From positions 74,471,992-74,535,991 of the forward strand of contig CM077600.1 in assembly GCA_039654915.1 (NCBI GenBank): a DNA stretch of 64,000 bases, read 5' to 3'. Origin of the DNA: Aquilaria yunnanensis (taxonomy: Eukaryota; Streptophyta; Magnoliopsida; Malvales; Thymelaeaceae). This document shows positions 11,321 to 22,729 of this stretch, in pieces. The translations under genes and the position numbers were made by a program. Within the stretch, counting starts at the first letter, position 1. Each line of letters begins with the position of its first letter. The notes under the pieces are model-generated. The model was not told the DNA's origin. It saw only the letters and a program-made list of their open reading frames with translations, and searched no databases.

Positions 11321-13785
11321 TTTAGAAGTTCAATTTAAGTTTGCCTAGCAAGAATTAAGAAGTTTGCCAAAGTTCACTAAGTTCCGACAAGAATAAAGCT
11401 CTGAACTAAGTTCAGGGGCAAAATGGTAATTTTGCACCCTGAGTGGCCGGGACGAGTCCCGAGTGTTTTAAAATGAATTTTTAGAACTTAACTTTTAACC
11501 TTAACTCAAACTCAACAAATAGACAAGAATTTAATCAAGAACTGTTAAGTTACAAAGATGGGGGACCTAATTGCACAAAACTTGAAACCTTGGTGGTTTG
11601 AGGGGTTAAGTGGGGTTTAAGAAGAGGGAAGAGGGGTTTGGGCTGCCATAACCCGTTTTCCAGCTTCTCCACTCCATTTCTCTCTCAAATTAAGCTTGGA
11701 ATCAAAAGCTTTTGGTGCCAAAAGGTGTGGTTTGAAGTGTTCAAGCTTGGAGAAGTGATTTTCAAGCTTGAATCCATGTTTTTGAGGCGAGGAAGAGTGT
11801 TTTTCTCCATCCCCTATTTTTGAACGAGGTATGATTCATGTTCTTGATTGAATTCGTGTTATTTGATTGATTGGAAGCTTGGGTTTTGGTTGGAAGAGGT
11901 GTTTTTGATGTTTAGGAGCTTTGTTTTGGTTTGAATTTGTGTAGAACTTTGGAAGCTTGTTTGGAAGAGGAAGGGTTCGAATTCTTGCTTGTTCTTGGTG
12001 TTAAGGTAAGGGAGAAAGTGTTTTTAAGTTGTTGGATAGCTTTTGGATTGAAATGAATTGAGAAAGTTGAGTAATTTTTGGTTATGGTGTGAAGAAACGT
12101 TTTGGGAATTATGATGGACTAGCTATGTTCGAAGGATTGGTTTGATGCTTCTAATGCATCATAGTTTGGCTTTGATAGTTGGTTTTGTTCCTTGCAACAT
12201 GTACTTCATGTGTATGAAATTTGGTAACTTTTGATGCATGTTTGCTATATGTATTTGGTTGCCAAAGTTCGTAGCAGCAAATGGCCAAATTCTGCATTTT
12301 TGCAGAATTGGCGACGCGGCGCCAATTCGCCCGAAAATTGGCGACGCGTCGCCAATTCATTTTTCAGTCACAGAGCGTTTGTTCGCTGGCGACGCGTCGC
12401 CAATTCCTTTTTGCCTTTGGCGACGCGGCGCCAACACAAGAAAATGGGGGGTTTGACTTTTTGCTGCGTTGACCCGACCGAGACTACGGAAGGTTCGGAA
12501 CGTGCCTAAGGGTCCGAGGATCCCGATGGTACTCCGAGACTTCCGAAAGTCCCACCGGAAGTATGAGTTTTCTTGAACTGTTTGAGGTAGGTAAGTTGCT
12601 TAGGCAACAAGTAAGGAAACAAATGTTGCAATTGAACTTAATTAGCTATCAATAGCTCAGGTGAGAGGTTTAGAACCCTCGTCGGCCTAGCCGTGCCGGA
12701 GCCACGAGGCCACGAGGCGAAACCTTGTTCATCTAGTTTACATCAAAGAGGCCCTGTGGCCTAGTCTACAAGTCCCATCATAAATTCCCCTGCATAACAA
12801 CTAGGTGAGAGGTTCTATGTTTGAATGAGGCTTGCTAAGGTTCGCCCTTGAGCCATATGATAGGTTGCTAAGTGATAGCGCTTGGCCTATATGTCAGGTT
12901 GCTAAGTGATTGCGCTTGGCCTGTATATGTGTCAGGTTGCTAAGTGATTGCACTTGGCCTGATACAGAGGACTACTTGAGGAGAGGTCTACGGATCTAGT
13001 ATATATATATGACTAGTACCCTCATGCTGTGTGAGCTCGCAGCCAGAGTCCTAGCTTTTTCTTGCAGGTACATCGAAGACCCTTACTGAGAATGTTGAAT
13101 TCTCACTCCCTGTTTGTTATGCAGAGTCTGGAGTAGCAGGACCGGATAATCACTGAGGATTATCACGGTAGTACCTTTTTGTCTGTAAAGGTACGGTAGT
13201 TGAGAAACTTTAAGTTTCTAGCTTGCTTAAGTGATTAGTTGGTCTGTTGGTCAGGCTGTGGTACTAACTTGCTTCTTTCTATGGCTGCAGAGCCTAGTAG
13301 CACTTGGCAAAGGACTTGTGAGACTCGCCACTGGGACAGGAGTCCAAAGTGGGAGCTAGGGTAAAAGATCTCAGCAAAGTCTTGTATTTTGATACAGTAC
13401 TTTATTCTGCCTCCAGTATTTATGTTATAAAGAGTCCTTGACTCAGGGGATTGTTCTCTGGGTGAGAGCATTAATTACTTATGTATAAATGCTTTCACGA
13501 GCGGTGTATGTGTAGTTAATCACTCAACGGTTCATTTTGATATGCTTTGGCATTTTGTATTTATTTATATAGAATTTTACTTAGCCGGCTAAATGTCTAA
13601 ATGATTAAATGTTTTATGGTTTTAATAAACCAAGTCAAAGCATAAGTGCATACATATTGCATTTCTAGGTTAATCAACTAGTAGCATTGGATTTAATCCA
13701 CACACATAACCAGCTAGCCAATTACAATCCACCGTGAGACAAACGCTCACAGGGTATCCCGGGCAGGGGCACGGGGATCGTGTCA
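11278..13785 (+). repeat. 3' LTR of the Tekay-like element
   Basis: 2508 bp, same length as the 5' LTR, with seven differences by eye, all transitions and six of them at CpG sites. It contains the same palindrome array (12306-12434) and threefold tandem repeat (about 12861-12968). Confidence 0.96.
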
Positions 13786-13790
13786 AACTC
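13786..13790. repeat. Target site duplication AACTC (right copy)
   Basis: Matches 3942-3946 on the other side of the element. Confidence 0.95.
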
Positions 13791-14430
13791 GCTCCTGGCA
13801 AGACTTAGCTTGCTGAAGTAGTGAGCTAAGCCTACCATTTAGCCTTCTCTTGATTGTTGTATAGGTGAACATGGCAGATGCACCTCACTTAAGTTCTAAA
13901 GAACTCATTAGGTGTACTAAGCCTCCATAGAGTGTCTCAAGTCCTTAGGATTGCCTAGGTCACTCGTATACTAAGCTTTCATCTTAAAACCTTACCAAGA
14001 GTGCACTAGGTTCTCATTTGCACCTCAAGTAACCTTTCCTGAGCTACAAGTACACTAAACTTTCACTCAAAGCATATACCTATTCACCATTACTTGGTTC
14101 ACCCTAGCGGAATAACAATGACCATAGTTGGACTCATACACTAGGTTCTTTGAAGCCCACATAGGTGCACTAAGGTTCCTGCCTTAGGACCTCAAACTTA
14201 AAAGTCTCAGCTAGACTCCCGATGGCCCTAACTTTCTTTGGCCAACCAAAATTTGTTTGAAAACCATCATTCATGTCCATCAGCAATCCATTTTTCAATG
14301 AAGTAATTTACTATTTCATTTTTTTTTCCATTTTTTTAATTTTAAGAAAACTGCCTTTGGTTTTTTCTTGTTAATGCTTTATTATTATTAAATGCTTAAA
14401 AGACTTGGAAAGGTGGTCCACCCAGATAAT
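13791..14430. other. Spacer between the Tekay-like element and the SF3A2 promoter
   Basis: No gene seen. The left part has loosely repeated phrases of the type 'cactaggttctcatttgcacctcaagtaac', suggesting an old repeat. The right part has a T-rich run near 14319-14370. Confidence 0.5.
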
Positions 14431-14436
14431 GATCGA

Positions 14437-14477
14437 GGCCCAAAACAAGTTGGGAACTCGGCCTACTTATAAGCCCA
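14437..14477 (+). promoter_or_regulatory. Two site II (TGGGCY) elements and TATA-like motif upstream of SF3A2
   Basis: GGCCCA at 14437-14442 and AGCCCA at 14472-14477 are the reverse forms of TGGGCC and TGGGCT. These are site II elements known from promoters of plant housekeeping genes. A TTATAAG lies between them at about 14467-14473. They sit about 120-160 bp upstream of the start codon, which fits a short 5' leader. Confidence 0.5.
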
Positions 14478-14531
14478 ATTGAAACCTGAAACCCGAGACC
14501 CATAAATATCTCAGGCGGTTGAATTGAGCAG

Positions 14532-14594
14532 ATGAGCAGAATTAAAAAACCCCAATCGAAACTTGAAGCTACCGAAGCGGAGGACGAGTATTAG
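14532..14594 (+). CDS. Candidate upstream ORF in the SF3A2 leader (20 codons)
   Basis: An ATG at 14532 opens a 20-codon frame that ends with TAG at 14592-14594, five bases before the SF3A2 start codon and out of frame with it. If transcription starts upstream of 14532, this short frame could lower or tune translation of SF3A2. The transcript start is not visible, so it may lie outside the mRNA. Confidence 0.35.
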   Translation: MSRIKKPQSKLEATEAEDEY

Positions 14595-14598
14595 AATC

Positions 14599-17500
14599 AT
14601 GGATCGAGATTGGGGTTCGAAGCCGGGATCTGGAGGCGCCGCCTCCGCCCAGACGGAGGCGATGGACCGGCGGGAGCGCCTCCGCCGCCTTGCCATGGAG
14701 ACCATCGACCTCGCCAAGGATCCTTACTTCATGCGCAACCACCTTGGCAGGTGGGAACAATCTTTTGTTTTCCTCTTTCTTGTATCTGGATCTGGAATTT
14801 TCTCGAGTGGTTAGTCGAGTGAGTTTAATATGGTTTTCTGGTTTTCGTTCTTTAATTTTGTAGCTACGAGTGTAAGCTTTGCTTGACTCTTCACAACAAT
14901 GAAGGGAATTACTTGGCACATACTCAGGGGAAGCGTCACCAGACCAATTTGGCTAAAAGAGCAGCTCGGGAGGCCAAGGAGGCTCCGGCTCAGCCGCAGC
15001 CTCACAAGCGCAAAGTCTCAATTCGAAAGACAGGCAAGTTATGCTTAGAACTAACTTTATCTGTTTATTTGAGAAATTTTCTGGGGCAATGTGGATAAGG
15101 AACAGGTTATGGGGTTGAACTGTGTGCTGTATGCTGCTTTGTAGATTCCTGGAGAACACAGGTTTAATCTTTCAGAAAGCATAGGATATATATGCAATAT
15201 GCTTAGAATTTAGTTGACCTCCTTTGAAATACAGTCTTGAATTAGTATTTAGAAGCTTATATGAGGACTGGATAGTGGCTCAGTTTGGACTTTGCTGATC
15301 CTGGGTGCTGCAATGACAAAATTTTGAGTGTTTTGGTGACGAATCTCATGATACAATTTGTTGGTATGAAGAATGTAGCATATTTTAGGTATATTTTACT
15401 CTCAACATCCAAAAATTGTTCTTTTTATTTTGTATGTGAGGTTTTCATTGGCTAGCAATTATGTTCAGGCAGTTGTACTTCGGCAAATTTTTAATAGTAG
15501 TGGTTTGAACATAGGAAAAAGAAAATTGTATAATTTTTCTTTTCTTCAGGCTTAATTTCATTTACTTTTTCTTGACCGCAGAGAGAATTTTTTATTAATC
15601 AGTTGCATCTTCTGTGTGTTTGTTTTGCTTAGGGAAATTTGGTCTTGGGAAATAATATAGATACAGTTTAGAAAGAGTTAGTTGGGGAACTGTTCATCCC
15701 TGCACATTTATGTTTACAGTGTCTCATTTTTTCAGAAAATTCTTTTTTGTGTCTGTGGGTAAATCTTCTACTATTTGAAAGATAGTCTTGCTTCCTGATT
15801 TTCACTTGAACAAATTTATCTTCCTGATTATCACTTGAATAATTTTATTAATTTTTTTATGAGAAATTATTATAATTTTTTGTTTTTTAATACATTTATG
15901 TATGTATTTGTGTGTGTGTGTTTGTGTGTTTGTGTGTGTCTATATACATTTTCCAGAGAGGAAAATATAAAAAACCATGTTTTTGCAATATATATATATA
16001 TATATATATTAATTAGAACTGTTTTCGTGACATCTTGAAGTGTTTTGTTTCAATTACTGCACAGTTTAAAAAAAAATAGGTATATATGAAAATAAACACT
16101 TCTGATCACTTAAATGTAATCTTCTACACACCCACCTATTTTCTGTGCCATATGGTATGCTGTTTAAGTGCTGATGTTTTTATATGATTAGAAAAAAGAC
16201 AACATTGTTTAAGACTCAGTTTCTTTTTTTCTTCCTTTGGCCATCTTTTGCTTGTTTCTCTAGTTTTCTCCCTTTAAGAAGAGTGGTTGATCAATGAATT
16301 TGATGACATAGCTTGTGTCTTGCACTGAATATGTGTGTTACATTCGAGAGTTTTGACACTAGGAGAATGGTTGGGAATGTACTTGTAGTTCATCTTCAAG
16401 TGCTGGTGACTGTTTGTATCCATTGCTTACTGTATTTTTGGATTATTCTGTGTTCGCTCGTTGCTTTTGTTTATAGTTCTATCCAAGGATCTGGTATATG
16501 ATTTGTGAACTAATGGTTCCATTTATAGTCAAAATTGGTAGACCTGGGTATCGTGTGACAAAGCAATATGATCCAGACACAAAGCAGAGATCTCTCCTAT
16601 TCCAAGTGAGTATTACTTTATAATTTTGCAAACTCCAGCTTTACACTTTTTTTAACATAAAAACGAAAAATTTGCATATGTGCAGATAGAGTATCCTGAA
16701 ATTGAGGACAATACAAAGCCAAGACATCGTGTTATGTCGTCTTATGAACAGGTTGGCCTTATTTGTCTCTTCTGGACTCATTATGTGGTGACACTGGAGG
16801 AAGAAGAAGGTAACTTTTTTTATCTTCTTTTTTTATTGGTTTGCTTTGTTACAGAGAGTGCAGCAGTTTGACAGGAGATACCAGTATCTACTTTTTGCAG
16901 CAGAACCCTATGAAATCATAGCTTTCAAGGTAATCGAGCCTCTCTTTTTATGTTTGATGATAATTCTGAGATACTCAATAGTCAATACTTATGCTTGTGG
17001 ATATTGCTTCAGGTTCCTAGCACTGAGATCGACAAATCCACTCCAAAATTCTTTTCGCACTGGGACCCTGACTCAAAAATGTTCACAGTATGTCTTCTGC
17101 TCTTGTATGTATTTTAATTAGATATTGTAAGTTCTCCCTTTTCTGGTGATATCCATGGAACTGGTCGTATAAGCTTCAGTTGCCCACAACTAATTTTAGA
17201 ATGGTGATTGTTTTGTTTATTCCATTTCAATATTTTGAATTGTTTATTGAATGGGAATTTCTATTTTATCAATTTATGATCTGCATCTAACTCATGGTGG
17301 GAATTATTAATTGTGCAGCTCCAGGTGTATTTCAAAGCTAAGCCACCAGAGGCAAATAAACCCCAACCTGCTCAGATTGCAAATGGCACCACAGCTCCAG
17401 GTGCACTGCCAAGACCTTTGCCCCCGCCACCAAATGCTCCTCCACCACCTCCACCTCCACCACAAGGGATGCCAAATCCTCCTAGAGCACCACCACCTCC

Positions 17501-17666
17501 AGGGCCTGGATCGATGCCGCCACCACCCCCTCCAATGGGAAATGGACCCAGGCCAATGCCTGTGAGTGGAGCTCCACCTCCGCCTCCTGGAGGCATGATG
17601 GCCAACTTTACCCCCAGGCCCCCAATTCCTCCTCCGCAGGGTTTCCCAGGTCAGCAGATGCAGTAG
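14599..17666 (+). CDS. SF3A2: Splicing factor 3A subunit 2 (SF3a66 / SAP62 / Prp11 homologue)
   Basis: Subunit of the SF3a complex of U2 snRNP, which helps bind U2 to the intron branch site in the nucleus. Seven coding exons join in frame: 14599-14750, 14864-15033, 16529-16605, 16686-16751, 16855-16929, 17013-17087, 17319-17666; total 963 nt, 320 aa. All introns end in AG; all start with GT except intron 2, which starts with GC. The N-terminus matches the plant family (MDRDWGSKPGSGG, then MDRRERLRRLA). A matrin-type C2H2 zinc finger has C54, C57, H70 and H76. The central PRP11-type region follows (IEYPEIEDN, FAAEPYEIIAFKVPS, FFSHWDPDSKMF), and the last exon encodes a Pro/Gly/Met-rich tail of about 100 residues. 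An in-frame ATG at 14563 would add 12 residues; 14599 was chosen because it matches the family start. No lesion was found, and it is the one clearly functional gene in the window. Confidence 0.96.
15908..15942. repeat. TG-rich microsatellite in SF3A2 intron 2
   Basis: Interrupted TG repeats with TTTG units. Confidence 0.8.
15988..16009. repeat. AT microsatellite in SF3A2 intron 2
   Basis: A run of about ten AT dinucleotides. Confidence 0.85.
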
Positions 17667-18440
17667 ATCTATTGCTGCCGTGAGTGTGGATGCTTATTTT
17701 TCTAAGAATTGATGCTGATTGGCATGTCGAGAGGGATACAACACAAACCACCCATCAGCCCTGGTCATAAAACCAGAGTCCAACCGTACGGCACAAGGTG
17801 TACTTGTTATGAAGATAGTCCAAGAGATGCTGCCATTACATTGAGATGTACTGTTACTTCGTGTATTATTGCAATCCTGGTATCTAGTAGCTTTGAGGAA
17901 AACTAGGAAATCGGTAACCCTTGGCAAATCAAATGGCAATCGTTTGACGTAGGAGAGCATTTTTCAGGCTATAGAACGGCATAAAGTTCAAAGTTAAAAG
18001 ATGTAAGGATGTCTCCTCGGTTGATCTTATGAGGGGCCATGAACCTGGCAAGAGATGAGCAGCAGAACAAGTTTTTGACATGTTTTGGTGCATAACCTGA
18101 AGCTCCATTGAAACTTTCTCCTACATCTAACATGTATCTAGACATTGCACTCTAGATAAACTCAGATGTGTTTTCTCTTTTTAGCTGTAGACTAGGGAAC
18201 CATTAATTAATTGATAGACATCCTCTCCATTAGAAAGTCTCTATCTTCGCAATCGTTGATCGCATGTGGCTCGAGGCACCAAACAAACTGCACGTGGCAT
18301 GTCGTGTAAATCTCATCTGTGTTAAACCGACTAACCTTTCCTGTTTGAGACAGGCTTCGATTGGCTTATGATATCACAACACCTCCTGTCCTCTTAAGTC
18401 CATATTGAAACGGGGAAATAAAATTCCATAACCTGAATGC
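17667..18440 (+). other. SF3A2 3' untranslated and downstream region
   Basis: No further coding exon follows the TAG at 17664-17666. The sequence is likely 3' UTR for some hundreds of bases. An AATAAA at about 18417 is one possible polyadenylation signal, but the cleavage site cannot be fixed. Confidence 0.45.
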
Positions 18441-18462
18441 TCTGTGCACTTCAGAAAAACTT

Positions 18463-21400
18463 TCTGATTTTTCTGAAAAATTTTCAGAAAAATAGAAAAT
18501 GAAAAGAAAATATGTTTAGTGGATTAGTTTTCATTTTCAATTTTCTGAGAAAATTATTTTTCAATTTATTAAGAAACAGAAAACTCAGTTTTACCCCTTT
18601 TCTATTTTTCTAAAAATTGGAAAACTCACTTTTTTACTCTCTTAGTCAGGAATCGGGAGTTGGACTCAGATGTCAATTGGTCTTCGACCTTCGACCACCT
18701 CCCTCTCAACACCAGCGAACTCAACCTTATCAGCTATGGAGTTCAAACCAAGATCGTGATTAAAATGGTACAATCCCTCCCTCCCTCCCTTTCACATCTC
18801 TCTCAATTTTCTTAGGGATATTGATCTAAGCAAATTTCAATTTCAAGGTGATTGGCTGAGCCTATCAAAAAGCTTGGCCATCCATCTAACTGAGAAAAGC
18901 TTGGAGAGGAATAAGCTCGGAATAAGCTCCTAAAGGTATGTATATTAGGTGTCTCCGATAGCTGAGCGAAGCCATCTTCCCATGATCGATCATATTTACT
19001 TCTCCATCGCCAATTTTAATTCATTTGCTCGATCTCCTCATATATTTTTAGTACTTGTTTAATCATGCGAACTTTCTAGATCTATCCTATTGTTTTGGAT
19101 TAGCGTCTTTTTGGGTTTGTTCTATTGCTTTGCTTCGTACAAGAGTTAGTGTTTTAGACTCCATACTTGTTGTCTAATGGTCTAGGTCCATTTATTTTAA
19201 TTTTAGCTTTCTTTATCAATGTCTTCCTCAGATATTCATCTGGGTATTATTCCTTACTTTGCTTTGAATATTTCGTAAGTTTTCATGGGTTCTGGGATAG
19301 GTAATACTACTTTTCCTTGTATGATTATCAATATCACACAGTGGCTTTTGAAGGCTCTAGTTAATATTTTTTCATTCAAGCTCAATGATTTTTTAAATCT
19401 TGTCGAAGAAGTTGCTCTTCTTAATCTTTAAATTTAAATATATTTCAACACTATCCTATAGTAAAAAAATCATTTGTTCAAATTACAGAATCTTGTATGG
19501 GGCCTAGAATTTGTTCAATATGTAATCCTATTTGAAGCACTCGCTAACAACACGTTAAGTTGACAGAAATGAAGAACTTATTTGCATTTTTTCCTTAGTC
19601 TTTGATTCCTTTCTTCTCAGTGTAAATTTTTCTGAAGAGAGTATTCTTCTCCTTTAGTTGAAACAGAAATTTGCACTTATTGTTGACTTTGTTTGTGTTT
19701 GATCTGAACTGTTTAGGGACCTCCCTTTGAGCAATTATTATATCTTAAACCATTAAATCTTTTGAAAGTTAGACCTATTGTTCTATACAGGGAAAGTAAC
19801 GCCAGAAAGTGTAGCATATAGCTCTAGTACTCTCCTGCTTGATCTTCTTAGTGGCTACTAGATGTCCTTCTTCTTTCTAATCCTCACATTCTTCCTTGTT
19901 GGGTTTCCTTGCTATAGCTTTTGCAAATGCTAGCTTAGCTTAACCATTCCCTCTAATAATCGGATTTGTGGATTTTGGCTGTTTTGTCTTCTTCAGTTGA
20001 ATAAATGTTGTTGTATGAGACTTTGTGTATGTGAAAATGCTCTGGTTTTCACCTTTGTCTACTTGTCTTTAAAGAGTTATGTTACCTTGACTTGTCCTAT
20101 TTTATTAGTGATTATTGATTCCCCTTTTTTTACTAATCTTTTATATCCAAATTTGATGACCATGAATATATTTTCAACGGAACCCGGAATTTAGTTAAGA
20201 TAGCATCACAAATTTTACAGCTTTTCTACAAAGTGATGAATCATGGACTGTTATTCCTAACTGACTGTGCCACAAATGCAAGTTGAATGCCCCCTCACTG
20301 ATGCATGGCTAGATTCTTTGTATATTGACCATTACAAGAAAGAGGTGCTTCCAATGTTTTTTCCTAGTTCTCCTGTGTGTTTTTGTTACTCTTTGTATTT
20401 ATTGGGGTGGAAAGTTTCTCCTAGAAACCTTTATAGGTTCTTAAAAGCTTCAATGGAGTACTAGAACAACATGAGTTCATTTAAGGAATATGGGAAGAAG
20501 TTACTTGACAATGGACAAGTAGAATTTCTAGTTATGGCAATTCATGAAATGCATTGTGATGCCCATTTTACTGGACTTGAGTCACTTGACCAATTATCTA
20601 AAGTTTTATTTGGAAGATGTTACATTTTGATTGTGATTGTATTTTTCATGGAAAGTTGAAGCATATATTCCATGTGTCAATCATGGCTTAAATTCTCTTT
20701 GGTTTCTTCTTTTGTCAAGCTAATTTATAATTCTAAAAGATTTTTCATGTACAATTTAAAACAGCTTGTTCTAGTTCTGTTTTAACAAGTTCTTTATGAG
20801 GTTTTCATCTGTAGAATAGAGTTTGCATTAAGTTGAATCTCTTTCATTTTGTTGCTTCTTTTTACTGTTTTGTTTGTTCTTCTTTCTTTCTTTATTGTAG
20901 CAAGATAATAACTTCAAGACATGTTGCAAATCTGGATGTAAAGCTATAGCTTGCTCTCCCAATCCCACCACTGCTACTTGAAAGCTTCATTATGCGTCTA
21001 CTCTAGTGGCACCTACAAACGAGTAAGAGCACGAACTTGAGAGTAAGTTTTCAAGCAGAGTTTAAAGCTGTGAGCAAACTAACCAATAGCGTGCTGCTAA
21101 TGACACTTAGGTGATCGACGTGAGAAAGGAGATCGCCATACATATGTGAAACAATTATCAGTAATACATAGTTCGCTCACATAAGTATTGACTTCTAGTA
21201 TATTTAGTTGTATTTAATATCATATTCTCTCTAAAATTGTGTGGAAAAAAAAAACTTACTTATCAACTCATTTTCCCTATTTAATTTTATCTTTTACTGG
21301 ATTGTACATAATGAAAAATATATCTAGCAATTTTTATCAATCTCAAAAGTTGTATTTTTATTTTATATGAGTGCTATATTTGATTGTTTTAACAATGTAA

Positions 21401-21590
21401 GAATATAGAATTTTGTTGCGAGAAAATTTTTTCAACTAAACATATTTTCTAACTTTTCATTTTCAGAAAAGTGTTTTCTTGTGAAAACTAATAAACATGT
21501 TTTCTGAAAAACTATTTTAGAAAATTGTACATAGAAAATAAAAACTAGAAACAAAAAAGGAAAAGGAAAACTGTTTTCCACATCCAAACG
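18463..21590. mobile_element. Possible inverted-repeat-bounded element with captured gene fragments
   Basis: Near the left end (about 18490-18525) is GAAAATGAAAAGAAAATATG followed by TTTAGT. Near the right end (about 21436-21475) the reverse complement reads GAAAATGAAAAG, a short insert, then AAAATATGTTTAGT. The flanking A/T-rich TTTTCTGAAAA phrases also repeat in both orientations. The right side ends near a GGTAGCGTTTGGATG-type phrase (reverse strand) that often marks ends of plant DNA transposons. No target duplication could be fixed and the left terminus is unclear. Inside lie short coding-like segments (18650-18768, 20258-20345, 20471-20620) not seen elsewhere in the window, so capture of host sequence is possible. 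Confidence 0.35.
20267..20659 (+). pseudogene. Coding-like fragments of an unrecognised gene
   Basis: Two neighbouring frames look coding. One has CPLTDAWLDSLYIDHYKKE (near 20288-20344), followed by a GTGCTT that is not a splice donor. The other starts near 20471 with SFKEYGKKLLDNGQVEFLV. A further coding-like stretch at about 18665-18768 reads FDHLPLNTSELNLISYGVQT and is followed by GTACAA. I do not recognise the family. The pieces are in the same strand and order as exons of one gene but are separated by stops, so they are more likely a fragment or relic than an active gene. Confidence 0.3.
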
Positions 21591-22715
21591 CTACCTGAGT
21601 TTTCCTATCAACATCAATATCAAAATTAAATCTATGCACTTTTAATCACATGGCCACCATTATCTTTGATAAAGAATCCTAATGAAAATGTAAGCGAATT
21701 TAAGCTTTAGAGGGTGACAGTGTTTGGAGGGAAGACCTTCTGAATGAATTCCAGAAAGTGCTCCAAATAGAAGACTGGATCCACAGCAAATATAGGTATT
21801 AAGTCGAACTGTAGATACTTGTAGGCGTGTTCAATCTTTTTGCTCATGTTGTAATCCTGCAGAATGTCAATAATTCCCAAGTACAAAACAACATCGTAGA
21901 CTTCATGAAACATGTTTTCTTTCTTCCTTGGTATTTGCTCTGCCCTCGCTGGCATGTTTACACGTAGCTGAATTTGCAGCCTGCTGAAAGCAAAATATAA
22001 TGAACTTACCAACAACTATCAACTTTGCGCCAAGAAAAAAACTAAAAAAATAGACATAAAAATAAGCAACTTGTTTACTAGTCCTCCAATCTTAGTAAGA
22101 TTTAAAGTTGGACTTGGTTTCGCCATTTGTAATTCGTTGCCATTCACTTTTGAGGTATCGAAATTTCATACCTTGCTGTACCAGGGAAAAGGAGATCCAC
22201 TTCCTCATCACCAACAGATGATGCTCTCAAACGGCTACCTCGGACATGGGGGCCCACGATGAAATTGTTATCATCTGTTCCATGGCGGACCAAAACAAGC
22301 CCTTTGGGGTAGCTATGAATCTCGTCCCCTAAAGGATCTGAATTCAAACATAAAATGTGCTGGCATGAAATTAGTTTCTAGATAATGAGACTATTGCTGG
22401 TACATGCTATAGGTAGAATTGGATTGATATCAATACAAAGACCAACAAATCTATGGATGCAGATCATGCGCAAGCACAACATTGCATACTCGTTAATTCT
22501 ATCACTAACAAATGCAGCCAATATCTTATGTATAGAAGAACCAAAAACTTTTTATAACCAAAACAGTAAGAAGAAAACAGCTTCTGCCTTCTATTTTAGG
22601 TGCCCATTTCTATTTCCTTGGTTTGATTAGTCAGAGGTTCGACCAAAGATATAATCTGATAGCATACCTATAAAGGAATTAACTCGATTAAAGATGCAAT
22701 AGATGCATGTAAATT

Positions 22716-22729
22716 AGCTAAAATACAAT
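22716..22729. repeat. SINE target site duplication (left)
   Basis: AGCTAAAATACAAT, repeated exactly at 22841-22854. Confidence 0.85.

Larger units (their letters stand above)
3947..13785 (+). mobile_element. Ty3/gypsy LTR retrotransposon, Tekay/Del-like chromovirus, young and nearly complete
   Basis: Complete 9839-bp element on the plus strand: two equal 2508-bp LTRs beginning TGTTACGG and ending GTGTCA, a 5-bp target duplication, a Met-tRNA-type primer binding site, gag, pol in the order protease, reverse transcriptase, RNase H, integrase, a C-terminal chromodomain-like region, and a polypurine tract. Long LTRs and a chromodomain-like tail after integrase are typical of the Tekay/Del lineage; the lineage call is family knowledge, not a search. 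The two LTRs differ at seven positions by eye (4000/11331, 4951/12282, 5225/12556, 5375/12706, 5426/12757, 6092/13423, 6255/13586), all transitions, so the insertion is recent. Gag has a frameshift and a stop, so this copy could probably move only with proteins from elsewhere. It lies about 0.8 kb upstream of SF3A2, in the same orientation. Confidence 0.95.
15034..16528 (+). other. SF3A2 intron 2, 1495-bp GC-AG intron
   Basis: Exon 2 ends ...AGACAG and the intron begins GCAAGT, the usual context of the rare GC-AG class. It ends TTTATAG. Only this junction keeps the frame (ACA G|TC AAA). The nearby GT at 15039 would bring a stop within a few codons. The intron also carries simple repeats. Confidence 0.9.

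Noticed and set aside
15039..15040. GT donor for SF3A2 intron 2 instead of the GC at 15034
   Set aside because: It would shift the frame and hit a stop a few codons into exon 3; GC at 15034 preserves the family protein.
15835..16038. Open frame resembling a small membrane protein
   Set aside because: Made of AT-rich intron sequence and TG/AT microsatellites in SF3A2 intron 2; no start context or conservation.
17372..17605. Minus-strand glycine-rich open frame
   Set aside because: Shadow of the proline-rich last exon of SF3A2; Pro codons read backwards as Gly.
21707..22347. A functional short PIP5K C-terminal gene
   Set aside because: The two open exons are only the end of a kinase whose other exons carry stops, frameshifts and lost splice sites. 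No promoter or start codon fits.
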